Of a stretch of DNA of 64,000 bases, positions 37,491 to 46,800 are shown in pieces; position 1 is the stretch's first letter, and each line of letters starts with the position of its first letter. The notes beneath the pieces were generated by a model. It was not told the origin of the DNA and searched no databases. It saw nothing but the letters and a program-made list of their open reading frames with translations. The DNA comes from Mycobacterium gordonae (GTDB taxonomy: Bacteria > Actinomycetota > Actinomycetes > Mycobacteriales > Mycobacteriaceae). The translations under genes and the position numbers were made by a program. The stretch covers positions 3,380,739-3,444,738 of the forward strand of contig NZ_CP070973.1 in the NCBI RefSeq assembly GCF_017086405.1, given 5' to 3'.

Positions 37491-38636
37491 ATGCACGGGT
37501 TCGGCTTCGCCACGCTGGCGGTGGTGACCGCGATCGGGTTCGCCGGCCCGTTGCTGGCGGCCATACCCCGGCTACGGATTCCGGTGGTGGTCGGTGAGTT
37601 GTTCGCGGGGCTCGTCGTCGGAAACTCGGGTTTCCGCGTCATCGATGTGGACAACACGACGCTGCAGTTCCTCGCCAATATCGGTTTCGCGCTGGTGATG
37701 TTCGTGGTCGGTACCCAGGTTCCGGTGCGTGGCCTGCAGTTGCGCTCGGCGCTGCCACTGGCCGGTGCCCGCGCGGCGCTGGTGGGTGCGGTCGCGTCGG
37801 CTCTGGGTTTCGCTCTCGCCTTCGAATTCCACCGCGAACATGCGGCGCTGTATGCGGTGTTGATGTCCTCGTCGTCAGCTGCGCTGGCATTACCGGTGAT
37901 TCAATCGCTGCGGTTGCGGGGATCCGCGGTGCTTCTGGTGACCGCTCAGATCGCGGTCGCCGATTGTGCCTGCATTCTGCTGCTGCCGTTGGCGATTGAG
38001 CCGAGTCGAGCGATGGCGGCGGCGCTCAGCGCACTCTCGATCGCGGGCGGCGCGTTGGTGATCTTCATCTTTCTCCGCGAACTGGATCGCCGGGGCACGC
38101 TGCGACGCGTGCACACCCATTCCAAAAAGGACCGGCTCGCACTGGAATTGCGCACCAGCCTGTTGTTGCTCTTCGCTCTTGCAGCAGTCGCGGTCGCGAC
38201 CCGTGTCTCCATCATGTTGTCCGGCTTCGCCCTGGGTCTTGCGGTCGCGGCCGTCGGCGAACCACGGCGTTTGGCGCGACAATTGTTCGGCATCACCGAG
38301 GGGTTCTTCAGCCCCTTGTTCTTCGTGTGGCTGGGTGCCTCGCTACGGGTGGGCGAGCTTGTCGCGCACCCGAAATTCGTTGCGCTTGGAGTCGGGCTCG
38401 GGGCGGGGGCGGTGTTGGCTCACTGCGCGGCAAGAGTGTTGGGCCAGCCGCTGACACTTGCGGTGCTTTCGGCCGCGCAACTCGGCGTGCCGGTTGCGGC
38501 AGCGACCATCGGCACCGAGCGCCACCTGTTCGCAGCGGGTGAGGCTGCTGCGTTGATCCTCGGGGCCCTGATCACGATCGGCGGCACGTCGATCGCGGGT
38601 CGATTGGCCGTTCGCAAGCACGAGGTGACTGGTTAG
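37491..38636 (+). CDS. KefB/CPA2-type cation:proton antiporter
   Basis: A 381-residue membrane protein with about 11-12 helices and no cytosolic regulatory domain. Family segments are IPVVVGELFAGLVVGNSGFR, FVVGTQVPVRG, LMSSSSAALALPVIQSLRL and ITEGFFSPLFFVWLGASLRV. It probably exchanges Na+ or K+ for protons across the inner membrane. A DosR-box-like sequence overlaps its stop codon (38635-38650) but faces the next gene. Start ATG at 37491 behind a GGGGCAG sequence. Confidence 0.88.
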   Translation: MHGFGFATLAVVTAIGFAGPLLAAIPRLRIPVVVGELFAGLVVGNSGFRVIDVDNTTLQFLANIGFALVMFVVGTQVPVRGLQLRSALPLAGARAALVGAVASALGFALAFEFHREHAALYAVLMSSSSAALALPVIQSLRLRGSAVLLVTAQIAVADCACILLLPLAIEPSRAMAAALSALSIAGGALVIFIFLRELDRRGTLRRVHTHSKKDRLALELRTSLLLLFALAAVAVATRVSIMLSGFALGLAVAAVGEPRRLARQLFGITEGFFSPLFFVWLGASLRVGELVAHPKFVALGVGLGAGAVLAHCAARVLGQPLTLAVLSAAQLGVPVAAATIGTERHLFAAGEAAALILGALITIGGTSIAGRLAVRKHEVTG

Positions 38637-38752
38637 GGCCATTGGACCTTCCGCTGGCAATGACCTAGGGCCTCCGCGGCCGAGGACTTCGGCACGCGCG
38701 GAGGACGACTGAAGCACTGCGCCGCGGTTTCGTTGGGCCCTATTGGCCTGGG
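38635..38752 (+). promoter_or_regulatory. Cluster of three DosR-box-like palindromes
   Basis: Three sequences fit the GGGAC-N4-GNCCC-type DosR consensus loosely: agggccattggacctt (38635-38650), gaggacttcggcacg (38682-38696) and ttgggccctattggcctggg (38733-38752). They sit 46-160 bases before the gene at 38798, where DosR boxes are normally found. Tandem boxes are usual for strongly hypoxia-induced genes. Confidence 0.55.
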
Positions 38753-38797
38753 TGCGGCAATGGTCAGATTGATTCAGGCTGATCTGGGGAGGCCGCG

Positions 38798-39088
38798 ATG
38801 ACGAAGTTCTGGGTAGTGGCTACCGAACACTTGACGTGGGGCCGGCGGAACCGGCCGGCGATTTCGACCCGCTGTGTCTACCACGTCACCGACCGTCTGC
38901 ACGACGGGCGGACGGCCGACGTGCCGGGTCACCAGATCGCGGCGACCGTCGCGGCGTGGCTGGCGGAGTTGGGCGTCGAAAGCCCGCTCGTGGACGACTT
39001 GGCGCGGGCGGCGCAGGCGGGCGATTGGCCGGCGGTCCACGCCGTCGGCGAGAACCTCTCCGTCGAGGTCGCGCTTTCCGCCGCTTGA
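38798..39088 (+). CDS. Small conserved protein of the hypoxia block
   Basis: A 96-residue protein (KFWVVATEHLTWGRRNRP, then VPGHQIAATVAAWLAELGVE and ending VEVALSAA). No family recognised; no signal or membrane segment. It has a GGGGAGG ribosome site and follows three DosR-box-like sites, so hypoxic induction is likely. It precedes the Acg-type nitroreductase on the same strand. Confidence 0.7.
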   Translation: MTKFWVVATEHLTWGRRNRPAISTRCVYHVTDRLHDGRTADVPGHQIAATVAAWLAELGVESPLVDDLARAAQAGDWPAVHAVGENLSVEVALSAA

Positions 39089-39094
39089 GCACCA

Positions 39095-39110
39095 GAGGCA
39101 TAAAGTCCCG
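39095..39110 (+). promoter_or_regulatory. DosR-box-like site before the nitroreductase
   Basis: The sequence gaggcataaagtcccg has a full right half (aAGTCCCg) and a weaker left half of the DosR palindrome. It is 86 bases upstream of the nitroreductase ATG at 39196, a normal DosR distance. Confidence 0.5.
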
Positions 39111-39195
39111 CCGAATAAGGACGCCATGCCCTCGTATCGGCGTATTGATCAGGCTTGGGTTGAAAACAGGACCTAGGTGGAAAGGAAAGCAAGCG

Positions 39196-40188
39196 ATGAG
39201 CTCACGCTTCCCCGATGAAGGCACGATCCGGACAGTTCTCACCCTGGCGTCTCGGGCCCCGTCGGTGCACAACACCCAACCGTGGCGGTGGCGGGTCGGC
39301 ATGTCCAGTCTTCATCTGTATTGCGACACCAGCCGGCAACTGCCGCACACCGATCCCGACGGCCGTGACCTGATCCTCAGTTGCGGCGCGGCACTCAATC
39401 ATTGCGTCATCGCCTTGGCGGCAATCGGGTGGCAGGCCAAGGTGTCCCGGCTGCCCAACCCGGCCGAACCCAGTCACCTCGCCGCCATCGAGTTGATTCC
39501 GCAGCCCCCCGATCAGCTCGACATCGCACTTGCTGCGGCGATGCCGCGGCGTCGAACCGACCGGCGACACTACAGCTTCTGGCCGGTCCCTGTCGGGGAT
39601 GTTGCGTTGATGGCCGCGCGGGCGGCCCGCATGGGGGTTTCGCTCAATCGGGTCGAATCGATGGCGATGTTGAATGCCGTTGTTCTGCAGTCGGTGCGAG
39701 CCCACGCGGCAGATCCCGACTATCTCGCCGAACTCAACGCCTGGAGCGGACGGCACGCGTCATCGGCCGGAGTGCCGGCGCGCAACGCGCCGGCACCGGA
39801 CCCCGCGGCTGCGATACCCAGCCGCCGTTTCGCGGGCGCCGCACTGGCCATGCCCCCCGACGTCTGCGCCGAAGACGACAACGGCGTGGTCCTCGCACTC
39901 GGCACCCGCGACGACGACCGGTTGGCGCAGTTGCGAGCCGGTGAGGCCACCAGCGTCGTGTTGCTGACCGCGACGGCGATGGGACTGGCGAGTTGCCCCG
40001 TCACCGAGCCGCTGGAGATCGCCGAAACCCGGGACGCGGTCCGTGCGCACGTTTTCGGCAACAACAACTATCCGCAGATGCTGTTCCGAATCGGCTGGGC
40101 CCCCATCAATGCCGACCCCTTGCCGGCAACACCGCGGCGTGCGCTCGCCGAGTCGGTGGAGTGGCTGGCAGAGGCGGAAGTCCAGTAG
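39196..40188 (+). CDS. Acg-family nitroreductase
   Basis: A 330-residue flavin-fold protein of the Acg/Rv3131 group that is induced by DosR in M. tuberculosis. It opens with LTLASRAPSVHNTQPWRWRV, the FMN-binding signature, and later has MPRRRTDRRHYSFWPVP, EATSVVLLTATAMGLASCPV and MLFRIGWAP. Acg proteins can sequester FMN and may lack classical nitroreductase activity. The start ATG at 39196 has an AAAGGAAAG site. The hydrogenase operon begins 64 bases downstream, so transcription may read through. Confidence 0.9.
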   Translation: MSSRFPDEGTIRTVLTLASRAPSVHNTQPWRWRVGMSSLHLYCDTSRQLPHTDPDGRDLILSCGAALNHCVIALAAIGWQAKVSRLPNPAEPSHLAAIELIPQPPDQLDIALAAAMPRRRTDRRHYSFWPVPVGDVALMAARAARMGVSLNRVESMAMLNAVVLQSVRAHAADPDYLAELNAWSGRHASSAGVPARNAPAPDPAAAIPSRRFAGAALAMPPDVCAEDDNGVVLALGTRDDDRLAQLRAGEATSVVLLTATAMGLASCPVTEPLEIAETRDAVRAHVFGNNNYPQMLFRIGWAPINADPLPATPRRALAESVEWLAEAEVQ

Positions 40189-40252
40189 GTGGCGGCGAAT
40201 CTGTTCTGCCAGTGGTTGACACGCCCCGCCGAAGTGGACGGATGATGGGTCG

Positions 40253-41377
40253 ATGACCGAAAACGGGGGAGAGGGCGGCGTTGCACTCCTGGACGTTGCC
40301 GGGTTGCACAGGCTTGTCGAGGTATTGACCGAACGCGGTTATCGGGTGATCGGTCCGACGCTACGTGACAATGCGATCGTGCTCGCCGAACTCCGGTCAG
40401 CCGGCGACCTGCCGCGCGGCTGGGGTGTAGAGGTGGGGCCCGGACATTACCGGCTGCGCCGGCGCGACGACGACGCGGCGTTCGGGCACTCGGCCGGCCC
40501 GCAGTCCTGGAAGCAGTTCCTCCACCCGCCCCGGCAGCGGATGTGGGCCGGCGCCCGTGACGGCAGCACGGTCAGTGCAGCCGAGGCGCCGCCGCGCCAT
40601 GCGTTCCTCGGCGTCCGCGGCTGTGACCTCGCCGCCATAGCCACCCTTGACCGGGTCCTGGGTCGCGGCGAATATCCCGATAATTCCTTCGTCTCCAGGC
40701 GGCGCGGGATCTTCGTTGTTGCGGTGAACTGCACCGAACCCGGTGGATTGTGCTTCTGCGCTTCGATGGGCACCGGACCGGCGGTGGGGCCGGGCTACGA
40801 CCTGGCGCTCACGGAGCGCCCCGGCGGCCAGGGCGGGGCCGCCTATGTCGTCGACGTGGGTACCTCGGAGGGTGCCGACGTGCTGGCGGCGCTACCGCAC
40901 CGAGCGGCAACCGACGACGAATGCGGTTGTGCTCGAGCGGATGTCGCGAACGCCGCGCACCGGATGGGCCGGCAGATGCCTGAGGGCGATCTGCGCAACA
41001 TGCTGGTCGATGCGCGGGAGTCTCCGCAGTGGGATGAGGTGGCCAGTCGCTGCCTCACATGTGGCAATTGCACCATGGTGTGCCCGACCTGTTTCTGTAC
41101 CAGCACCGAAGACGTCACCGACCTGACCGGCGACCACGCCGAACGGTGGCGGCAGTGGGCGTCCTGCTTCGAGTTCGATTTCACCTTCATTCACGGCGGG
41201 GGTAGCGTCCGCCAATCGGGCGCGTCGCGCTACCGCCATTGGATGACGCACAAGCTGGGTACCTGGCACGACCAGTTCGGTATGTCCGGGTGTGTCGGCT
41301 GCGGACGGTGTATCGCCTGGTGTCCCACCGGAATCGACATCACCGCCGAGATGAACAAGATTGCCGGCGATGACTGA
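40253..41377 (+). CDS. Group 3b [NiFe] hydrogenase beta subunit (Fe-S protein)
   Basis: Electron-transfer subunit of the cytosolic NADP(H)-linked sulfhydrogenase-type complex, 374 residues. The C-terminal part has two [4Fe-4S] ligand sets, CLTCGNCTMVCPTCFCTS and CVGCGRCIAWCPTGIDI; the N-terminal part has the family block FLGVRGCDLAAI. It starts a four-subunit operon in the order beta, gamma, delta, alpha, then a maturation protease. Start ATG 40253; it overlaps the next gene by 8 bases. Confidence 0.92.
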   Translation: MTENGGEGGVALLDVAGLHRLVEVLTERGYRVIGPTLRDNAIVLAELRSAGDLPRGWGVEVGPGHYRLRRRDDDAAFGHSAGPQSWKQFLHPPRQRMWAGARDGSTVSAAEAPPRHAFLGVRGCDLAAIATLDRVLGRGEYPDNSFVSRRRGIFVVAVNCTEPGGLCFCASMGTGPAVGPGYDLALTERPGGQGGAAYVVDVGTSEGADVLAALPHRAATDDECGCARADVANAAHRMGRQMPEGDLRNMLVDARESPQWDEVASRCLTCGNCTMVCPTCFCTSTEDVTDLTGDHAERWRQWASCFEFDFTFIHGGGSVRQSGASRYRHWMTHKLGTWHDQFGMSGCVGCGRCIAWCPTGIDITAEMNKIAGDD

Positions 41378-42221
41378 GTGGACGACGACGCCGTTGCTCT
41401 CGGCAATGGACCCGCTGCCGTACCGCGTCCGTAGTCGGGTTGTGGAAAGCCCGGATTCGGCCACCCTGTGCCTAGAGCCCGTCGGCCGGGCGGTCCGTTC
41501 GCCGGAGCCGGGGGAGTTCATGATGCTCTACGCATTCGGCGTTGGCGAAGCGGCGATCTCGATCAGCGGCGACCCGACGGTCAACGACGGATCCATTACG
41601 CACACGGTCCGCGCAGTCGGCGCGGTCAGCCGTGCCCTGCACGACGCGCAGCCCGGCACCGTTGTCGGGGTGCGGGGTCCGTTCGGCACCAGCTGGGGAC
41701 TGGCCGAGGCCGAGGGGCGTGATCTGGTCATGGTCGCCGGAGGGGTTGGTCTGTGTCCGCTGCGCCCGGCCATCCTGGGTGCGTTGGCACACCGCGAGCG
41801 CTACGGCAAGGTCATGCTGATTGTCGGCGCCCGTTCGCGAGCCGACTTCGTGTTCGTCGAACAACTCAAGACGTGGGCCGATGATCCCCGGATCGAGTTG
41901 CATCTGATCGTCGACGCAGCGACACAGGGTTGGGAGGGGGAAGTCGGGCTGGTGACCGAACCCCTACGTCGGTTGACGCTGGATGCCGAGCGCACCAGCG
42001 CCTTTCTCTGCGGGCCGGAGCCGATGATGCGCTTCGGGGCGACCGAGCTGATCGCTAAAGGTGTTGCTGCACGACATATTCGGGTGTCCCTGGAACGCAA
42101 CATGCAGTGCGGGATCGGCTGGTGTGGTCACTGTCAGCTCGGACCGCTGCTCCTGTGCCGCGACGGGCCTGTCGTCGGCTATGACGTGGCGGAGCCGCTG
42201 ATGCGGGTGAAGGAGCTGTAG
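41370..42221 (+). CDS. Group 3b [NiFe] hydrogenase gamma subunit (FAD/NAD(P)-binding)
   Basis: A 283-residue ferredoxin reductase-like diaphorase subunit that links the hydrogenase to NAD(P)H. The FAD barrel is at the N-terminus (RAVGAVSRALHDAQPG, VVGVRGPFGTSW), the NAD(P) site reads LVMVAGGVGLCPLRPA, and a C-terminal [2Fe-2S] site is formed by NMQCGIGWCGHCQLGPLLLC, as in PyrK-type proteins. The ATG at 41370 overlaps the beta-subunit stop. It is followed directly by the delta subunit. Confidence 0.92.
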   Translation: MTEWTTTPLLSAMDPLPYRVRSRVVESPDSATLCLEPVGRAVRSPEPGEFMMLYAFGVGEAAISISGDPTVNDGSITHTVRAVGAVSRALHDAQPGTVVGVRGPFGTSWGLAEAEGRDLVMVAGGVGLCPLRPAILGALAHRERYGKVMLIVGARSRADFVFVEQLKTWADDPRIELHLIVDAATQGWEGEVGLVTEPLRRLTLDAERTSAFLCGPEPMMRFGATELIAKGVAARHIRVSLERNMQCGIGWCGHCQLGPLLLCRDGPVVGYDVAEPLMRVKEL

Positions 42222-42980
42222 ATGAGCCCAGTCAAATTGGCGGTGTGGAAATTCGCGTCCTGCGATGGCTGCCAGCTGACCCTGCTGGATTGCGAGGACG
42301 AACTGCTGGCCCTGGCCGATCAAGTCGAGATCGCCAACTTCGCCGAGGCTTCCAGCGCGACAACGGCTGGGCCGTATGACGTTTCGCTGGTCGAGGGCTC
42401 GATCACGACACCGCACGACGAGCTTCGCATTCGTGAGATCCGGGACCAGTCAAAGGTGTTGGTCACCATCGGTGCGTGCGCGACGTCGGGGGGAGTCCAG
42501 GCCCTGCGTAATTTCGCCGACGTGGCGGAGTTCGCCTCGGTGGTGTACGCCAAACCGGAATACATCGACACGCTGGCGACTTCCACGCCCGCGTCCGCCC
42601 ACGTCAAGGTCGACTATCAGCTGCAGGGCTGCCCGATTGACCGCGGTCAGCTCTTGGACACTCTGGCGGCCCTGCTGGTCGGACGCAAGCCGAGGTTGCC
42701 GGCGAAGACGGTGTGCACGGAGTGCAAGCTGCGCGGCGTGACCTGCGTCTTAGTGGCCGAGGGCATACCCTGCCTGGGCCCGGTCACCCACGCCGGCTGC
42801 GGGGCGTTGTGTCCCCGACATCATCGCGGCTGCTTCGGCTGCTTCGGTCCCTCTGCCGCACCGAGAACCGCGACGCTGATTCCGCTGCTGCGTCGCGACG
42901 GTCTATCGGACACGGACGTGGACCGCGTGTTCTCGACATTCAACGTCGCACGATTCGCCGCGGAACGGAGCCAGCAGTGA
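42222..42980 (+). CDS. Group 3b [NiFe] hydrogenase delta (small) subunit
   Basis: A 252-residue Fe-S small subunit. Ligands of the proximal cluster are in [27 protein letters not shown] and [11 protein letters not shown]; more cysteines follow in [28 protein letters not shown] and GCFGCFGP. No Tat signal or membrane tail is present, so the enzyme is cytosolic. The start directly follows the gamma stop, and the stop overlaps the GTG of the large subunit. Confidence 0.93.
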   Translation: MSPVKLAVWKFASCDGCQLTLLDCEDELLALADQVEIANFAEASSATTAGPYDVSLVEGSITTPHDELRIREIRDQSKVLVTIGACATSGGVQALRNFADVAEFASVVYAKPEYIDTLATSTPASAHVKVDYQLQGCPIDRGQLLDTLAALLVGRKPRLPAKTVCTECKLRGVTCVLVAEGIPCLGPVTHAGCGALCPRHHRGCFGCFGPSAAPRTATLIPLLRRDGLSDTDVDRVFSTFNVARFAAERSQQ

Positions 42981-44269
42981 CCGCGGCTGACCGCACCCTG
43001 CGGGTGGGAACACTGACTCGCGTAGAAGGTGAAGGGGCGCTGAACGTCACTCTCAAGGACGGCGCCCTGGAATCCGTCGAACTCAATATCTACGAGCCGC
43101 CACGATTTTTCGAGGCATTCCTGCGGGGCCGAGCGCACAGTGAGCCACCGGATCTCACGGCGCGCATCTGCGGCATCTGTCCGGTGGCCTACCAGCTCAG
43201 CGCCTGCAATGCGATCGAAGACGCCTGCGGCGTCGAGATAGACGAGGAGATCGTCGCGTTGCGGCGGTTGCTGTACTGCGGTGAGTGGATCCACAGCCAC
43301 GTGCTGCACATCTACCTTTTGCACGCCCCGGACTTTCTCGGCTATCCCGACATCGTCAGCATGGCCCGCGACCACCGCGCCGTGGTCGAACGCGGGCTGG
43401 AACTGAAGAAGGCGGGAAACCACCTGATGGAGTTCGTCGGCGGCCGGGCGATCCATCCGATCAACCTACGCCTCGGTGGGTTCTATTCGGTGCCGACTCG
43501 TGTCGAACTCGAACCCATCGCGGCGGAATTGCGCAGGGCGCTCGACCATGCCCTGGCCACCGTCGAGTGGGTATCCGGTTTCGATTTTCCCGACCTGGAA
43601 CTGGACCATGAGATGTTGGCGCTCACCGCATCCGGTCAGTACGCGATCGAAAACGGCACTATCGCAAGAAGTCCCGGAAAGCCGTTCCCGATAGCCGACT
43701 TCATGCAGCACGTCGTCGAGTCCCAGGTGCCGCACTCCACCGCGCTGCACGCGACGCTCGATGGCGGTCGCTACGTGACCGGTCCGCTGGCACGGTATTC
43801 GCTGAACTCGTCGGCGTTGTCACCGGTCGCCGCGCAGGCGGCCCGCCGGGCCGGACTGTCAGCGCAGTGTCAAAACCCTTTCCGCAGCATCGTCGTCCGG
43901 GCCGTCGAGGTGGTCTACGCGATTGACGAGGCGCTGCGTCTGATTGACCAGTACCAGCGCCCCGCCCGCCCGTTCGTCGACGTGCCCGCCCGCGCCGGGG
44001 TCGGGCACGGGGTCAGCGAAGCTCCCCGCGGCCTGCTTTATCACCGGTACCGCATCAGCGAGGACGGGCGGGTGGCCGGCGCCACGATCATCCCGCCCAC
44101 CTCACAGAACCAGGCGGCCATCGAAGCGGACCTCAGCCGGGTGATCACCGACAACCTGACCCTCGGAGATGCTGCCCTCACCGCGCTGTGTGAGAGGGTG
44201 ATTCGCAACTACGACCCCTGCATCTCGTGCTCCACCCACTTCCTGACCGTGACGGTCGAGCACACGTGA
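42977..44269 (+). CDS. Group 3b [NiFe] hydrogenase alpha (large) subunit
   Basis: The catalytic subunit, 430 residues before processing. The N-terminal nickel ligands are in [14 protein letters not shown] (L1) and the C-terminal ones in DPCISCSTH (L2). The last nine residues after the His (FLTVTVEHT) are the peptide normally removed once the metal is in place, by the protease encoded next. The GTG at 42977 overlaps the small-subunit stop. A longer frame from 42713 lies within the small-subunit gene. No hyp maturation genes are in this window. Confidence 0.95.
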   Translation: MTAADRTLRVGTLTRVEGEGALNVTLKDGALESVELNIYEPPRFFEAFLRGRAHSEPPDLTARICGICPVAYQLSACNAIEDACGVEIDEEIVALRRLLYCGEWIHSHVLHIYLLHAPDFLGYPDIVSMARDHRAVVERGLELKKAGNHLMEFVGGRAIHPINLRLGGFYSVPTRVELEPIAAELRRALDHALATVEWVSGFDFPDLELDHEMLALTASGQYAIENGTIARSPGKPFPIADFMQHVVESQVPHSTALHATLDGGRYVTGPLARYSLNSSALSPVAAQAARRAGLSAQCQNPFRSIVVRAVEVVYAIDEALRLIDQYQRPARPFVDVPARAGVGHGVSEAPRGLLYHRYRISEDGRVAGATIIPPTSQNQAAIEADLSRVITDNLTLGDAALTALCERVIRNYDPCISCSTHFLTVTVEHT

Positions 44270-44736
44270 TCGGCAGAATCGCCGTGATCGGTCTTGGGAA
44301 TCGCTATAGGCGCGACGACGGGGTCGGCGTCGCTGCCGCCATGGCGCTTGGCGAACTCGCGCTACCCGGGGTCGAGGTGGCAACCGACATCATGGATCCG
44401 CTGACGCTGCTCGAGGTTTGGTCGGGTGCTCGGCTGGCCATCCTCGTCGACGCCGCTGTCGCGACGGCCGCTACGGCAGGCCGCATCCGTTGCTGCAACC
44501 TCGACCAGGTGCTCAGTGCCCAGGAGCCGCTGAGCTCGCACAGCATCGACATCGGCCGTACCTACGCGCTCGGCCGGGAACTCCATCGAATACCTGCGGC
44601 GCTACAGATCTACGCCGTCGACGTGGCCGATACCGGGCATGGAACCGGCCTCAGCGCCCGGGTCGAGTTGGCCCTGCCGGACCTGGTTTCCCGGGTAGCT
44701 GCCGAAATAGCAGGCGTGGCAGAGGTTTCGGCCTAG
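44266..44736 (+). CDS. Hydrogenase maturation endopeptidase (HycI/HyaD family)
   Basis: Removes the C-terminal peptide from the nickel-loaded large subunit. The 156-residue protein has the family opening VIGLGNRYRRDDGVGVAAA and the metal-sensing acidic residues in ATDIMDPLTLLEVW and LVDAAVA. The GTG at 44266 overlaps the large-subunit stop, so protease and substrate are co-made. Its TAG overlaps the end of the convergent hydrolase by four bases. Confidence 0.9.
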   Translation: MIGRIAVIGLGNRYRRDDGVGVAAAMALGELALPGVEVATDIMDPLTLLEVWSGARLAILVDAAVATAATAGRIRCCNLDQVLSAQEPLSSHSIDIGRTYALGRELHRIPAALQIYAVDVADTGHGTGLSARVELALPDLVSRVAAEIAGVAEVSA

Positions 44737-45401
44737 CCTTCGGGGGGATTGAGGTGACGGGTGAACCAGTTCCGCGCCAGCATGGCTACTTGTTCAAGGG
44801 TGCCGGGTTCCTCGAACAGGTGGGTGGCGCCGGGGACGATCGCGATCTTGCATTCGGCGGGAATCGCCGCGCGTGCCTGACGGTTGAGCCCCAGCACCGC
44901 CTCGTCGCGTCCGCCGACGATCAGCAACGTCGGTGACTGCACATGACGCAGTGACTCGCCCGCCAGATCGGGTCGGCCGCCACGAGACACCACGGCGGCC
45001 ACCTTGACCCCGGGATGCGCGGCGGCGGTCAATGCCGCTCCGGCGCCCGTGCTGGCCCCGAAGTACCCGACAGGCAGCGAGGCCGTGTCGGGTTGACCGG
45101 CAAGCCAGCCGGTGATGCCGACCAACCGGGAGGCCAGCAGCGGAATGTCGAAAACGTTGGCACGGTTCCGTTCCTCTTCGGGTGTCAGCAGGTCGAACAG
45201 CACAGTGGCGACACCGGCCTCGTTCAGAACCTGGGCAACGTACTGGTTGCGTGGACTGTGCCTGCTGCTTCCGCTGCCGTGCGCGAACACCACGATGCCC
45301 TGCGCGCGCTGGGGGATCGTCAGACGGCCAGCCACCGAGATCCGCCCGACGGTCACCTGAATTTCGTCGTCCCGTAGTGGTGGCTCGTTGAACTGCTTCA
45401 T
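44733..45401 (-). CDS. Dienelactone hydrolase-like alpha/beta hydrolase
   Basis: A 222-residue alpha/beta hydrolase. The oxyanion region is VVFAHGSGSSRHSPRN, the nucleophile elbow GYFGASTGAGAAL (Ser), the acid GGRDEAVL, and the His in GATHLFEE. It resembles the C-terminal domain of the DosR-regulated Rv0571c, which fuses it to a phosphoribosyltransferase domain that is absent here. A TTG at 45416 is an alternative start. Substrate unknown. Confidence 0.85.
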   Translation of the reverse strand: MKQFNEPPLRDDEIQVTVGRISVAGRLTIPQRAQGIVVFAHGSGSSRHSPRNQYVAQVLNEAGVATVLFDLLTPEEERNRANVFDIPLLASRLVGITGWLAGQPDTASLPVGYFGASTGAGAALTAAAHPGVKVAAVVSRGGRPDLAGESLRHVQSPTLLIVGGRDEAVLGLNRQARAAIPAECKIAIVPGATHLFEEPGTLEQVAMLARNWFTRHLNPPEG

Positions 45402-45430
45402 GAAGTCGAGTGTCAATCGCGTTCCCGCTC

Positions 45431-45474
45431 AGGGATATGGCCACAAGTCACTTCACTCACCGACCAAGTTCCCC
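45431..45474 (-). promoter_or_regulatory. Weak DosR-box-like sites upstream of the hydrolase
   Basis: Two imperfect matches, agggatatggccaca (45431-45445) and gaccaagttcccc (45462-45474), lie 30-75 bases upstream of the hydrolase start on the minus strand. Each keeps one good half-site only, so the call is tentative. Confidence 0.35.
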
Positions 45475-45569
45475 TCTTGAGCAGCGGCTCCGGTGCGATG
45501 CACGACACGACACTTCGCGGCAACATCGTGAACCTTCACTGCCGCGACTCAGAAGTGCCGAACGGCCGG

Positions 45570-46688
45570 TTACCGACTCGCAAGCCGGTCGGTCGCGACG
45601 TAGCGCAGCAACGCGGCGACGCCGTCGGAGGGGGTGAGCCGGTCGTCAGCACAGATGAGAGTGGCGCCCACCGCGATAGCGGTGAAGGGCAGCGCCTCGT
45701 CGGCCCTCGCAACCCGCACTACCGGCTCACCGAACTCAGACAGCACGTCGGCGTCGGGGGCCACCGTCGTCAACTCAGCGCCAGTGACGACCGTCGCGTC
45801 GCCGAGCTGGCCAACGATCAACGTATCCACATCGCCGTCGCGCAGAGCCGCACATACCGCGGCGATCCCATCAGCCGCCAGACCGGAGCCCCGACCGATT
45901 TCGGCGTCGAGACGATCGGCGATGTCGGACATTTCCAGATCGTGGCGGCGGGCGAACTCCGGGGCGGTCAGCCGGAAGATCTCCGCGTAATTGACGTCGC
46001 CGCGGTGTCCTTCGGCGTGCAGTTGCGACACGCGTTGCGACACCCGCCTGGGCAGTTCGGCGAGCACATCGGCGCGGGAACGGACTTCGCCGCTCAGGAA
46101 AACCACCTCGGGGTCGGCTTCGTCGACCAGATGGGTCAGTTGGTCGGCGATTGCGCGGCAGTTCATCCGGATGGCTTCGGCGGTGGTGTGCTGCAAGTCG
46201 CCGTAGCCGTTCCACCCAGCGGTAGCCGGCTTGTGCACCGGGTAGCCGGAGCCGTCGACGGTCGTCGAACTGGTTGTGCGGCCCCGGTAGAGGGTCACAT
46301 CGGCTCCGGTGTGGTCCACGGCGGCGAACACATATGTCGGACGTCGCATCTCATGTTCAACCAGCGGCAGCACATACGGGTAATCAGACAAGCGAATGAC
46401 CGGAGCCGGGGGAGGATTGATCAGTTGCTCGTTGATCAATACCTGATCGTGGGTGACGATCACCGCCCGGCCGCGTCGTCCCACGGCCGGCTGATGGTGC
46501 AGGACGGCTTCCTGGAGCCTGGCGAGAATGCCCGCGCCGGCGCCCAGATCCGCGAGATGCGCGCGGATGTCCCGCCATTTGGCGTCGAGTTGTCCGGCGG
46601 CATCGGCCGCGTCATGGGAGTCGTCGAAATATACTGAGGCAAATGGGCCTGCTGCCTTTGTCAGCCACCTGAAGTGTTCTGAGTGCAT
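45570..46688 (-). CDS. Rv2629-like protein (archaeo-eukaryotic release-factor fold)
   Basis: A 372-residue protein of the bacterial family related to peptide-chain release factor eRF1 (baeRF), of which the DosR-regulated Rv2629 is a member. Segments include YVFAAVDHTGADVTLYRG, YGDLQHTTAEAIRMNCRAIA and VEVVFLSGEVR-like VVFLSGEVRSRADVLAEL. It may act on stalled ribosomes during dormancy; this is inference. The ATG at 46688 has an AAGGGG site. Two DosR-box-like sequences lie 75-112 bases upstream. Confidence 0.8.
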   Translation of the reverse strand: MHSEHFRWLTKAAGPFASVYFDDSHDAADAAGQLDAKWRDIRAHLADLGAGAGILARLQEAVLHHQPAVGRRGRAVIVTHDQVLINEQLINPPPAPVIRLSDYPYVLPLVEHEMRRPTYVFAAVDHTGADVTLYRGRTTSSTTVDGSGYPVHKPATAGWNGYGDLQHTTAEAIRMNCRAIADQLTHLVDEADPEVVFLSGEVRSRADVLAELPRRVSQRVSQLHAEGHRGDVNYAEIFRLTAPEFARRHDLEMSDIADRLDAEIGRGSGLAADGIAAVCAALRDGDVDTLIVGQLGDATVVTGAELTTVAPDADVLSEFGEPVVRVARADEALPFTAIAVGATLICADDRLTPSDGVAALLRYVATDRLASR

Positions 46689-46762
46689 GAGATCCCCTTC
46701 TGCTAGTGCGGCTGAGCGCTGTGCCCTTTCGCCAACGGTATGAAAGGCCACCCGCCGGTGGC

Positions 46763-46800
46763 AGGGTCGTAAGCCCTCCGATCGGGGTCTTAAGTCCCTG
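46763..46800 (-). promoter_or_regulatory. Two DosR-box-like sites
   Basis: The sequences agggtcgtaagccctcc (46763-46779) and ggggtcttaagtccctg (46784-46800) match the DosR palindrome, the second nearly perfectly. They lie upstream of the Rv2629-like gene on the minus strand; the second overlaps the 3' end of the acyl-CoA synthetase gene. Confidence 0.65.
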
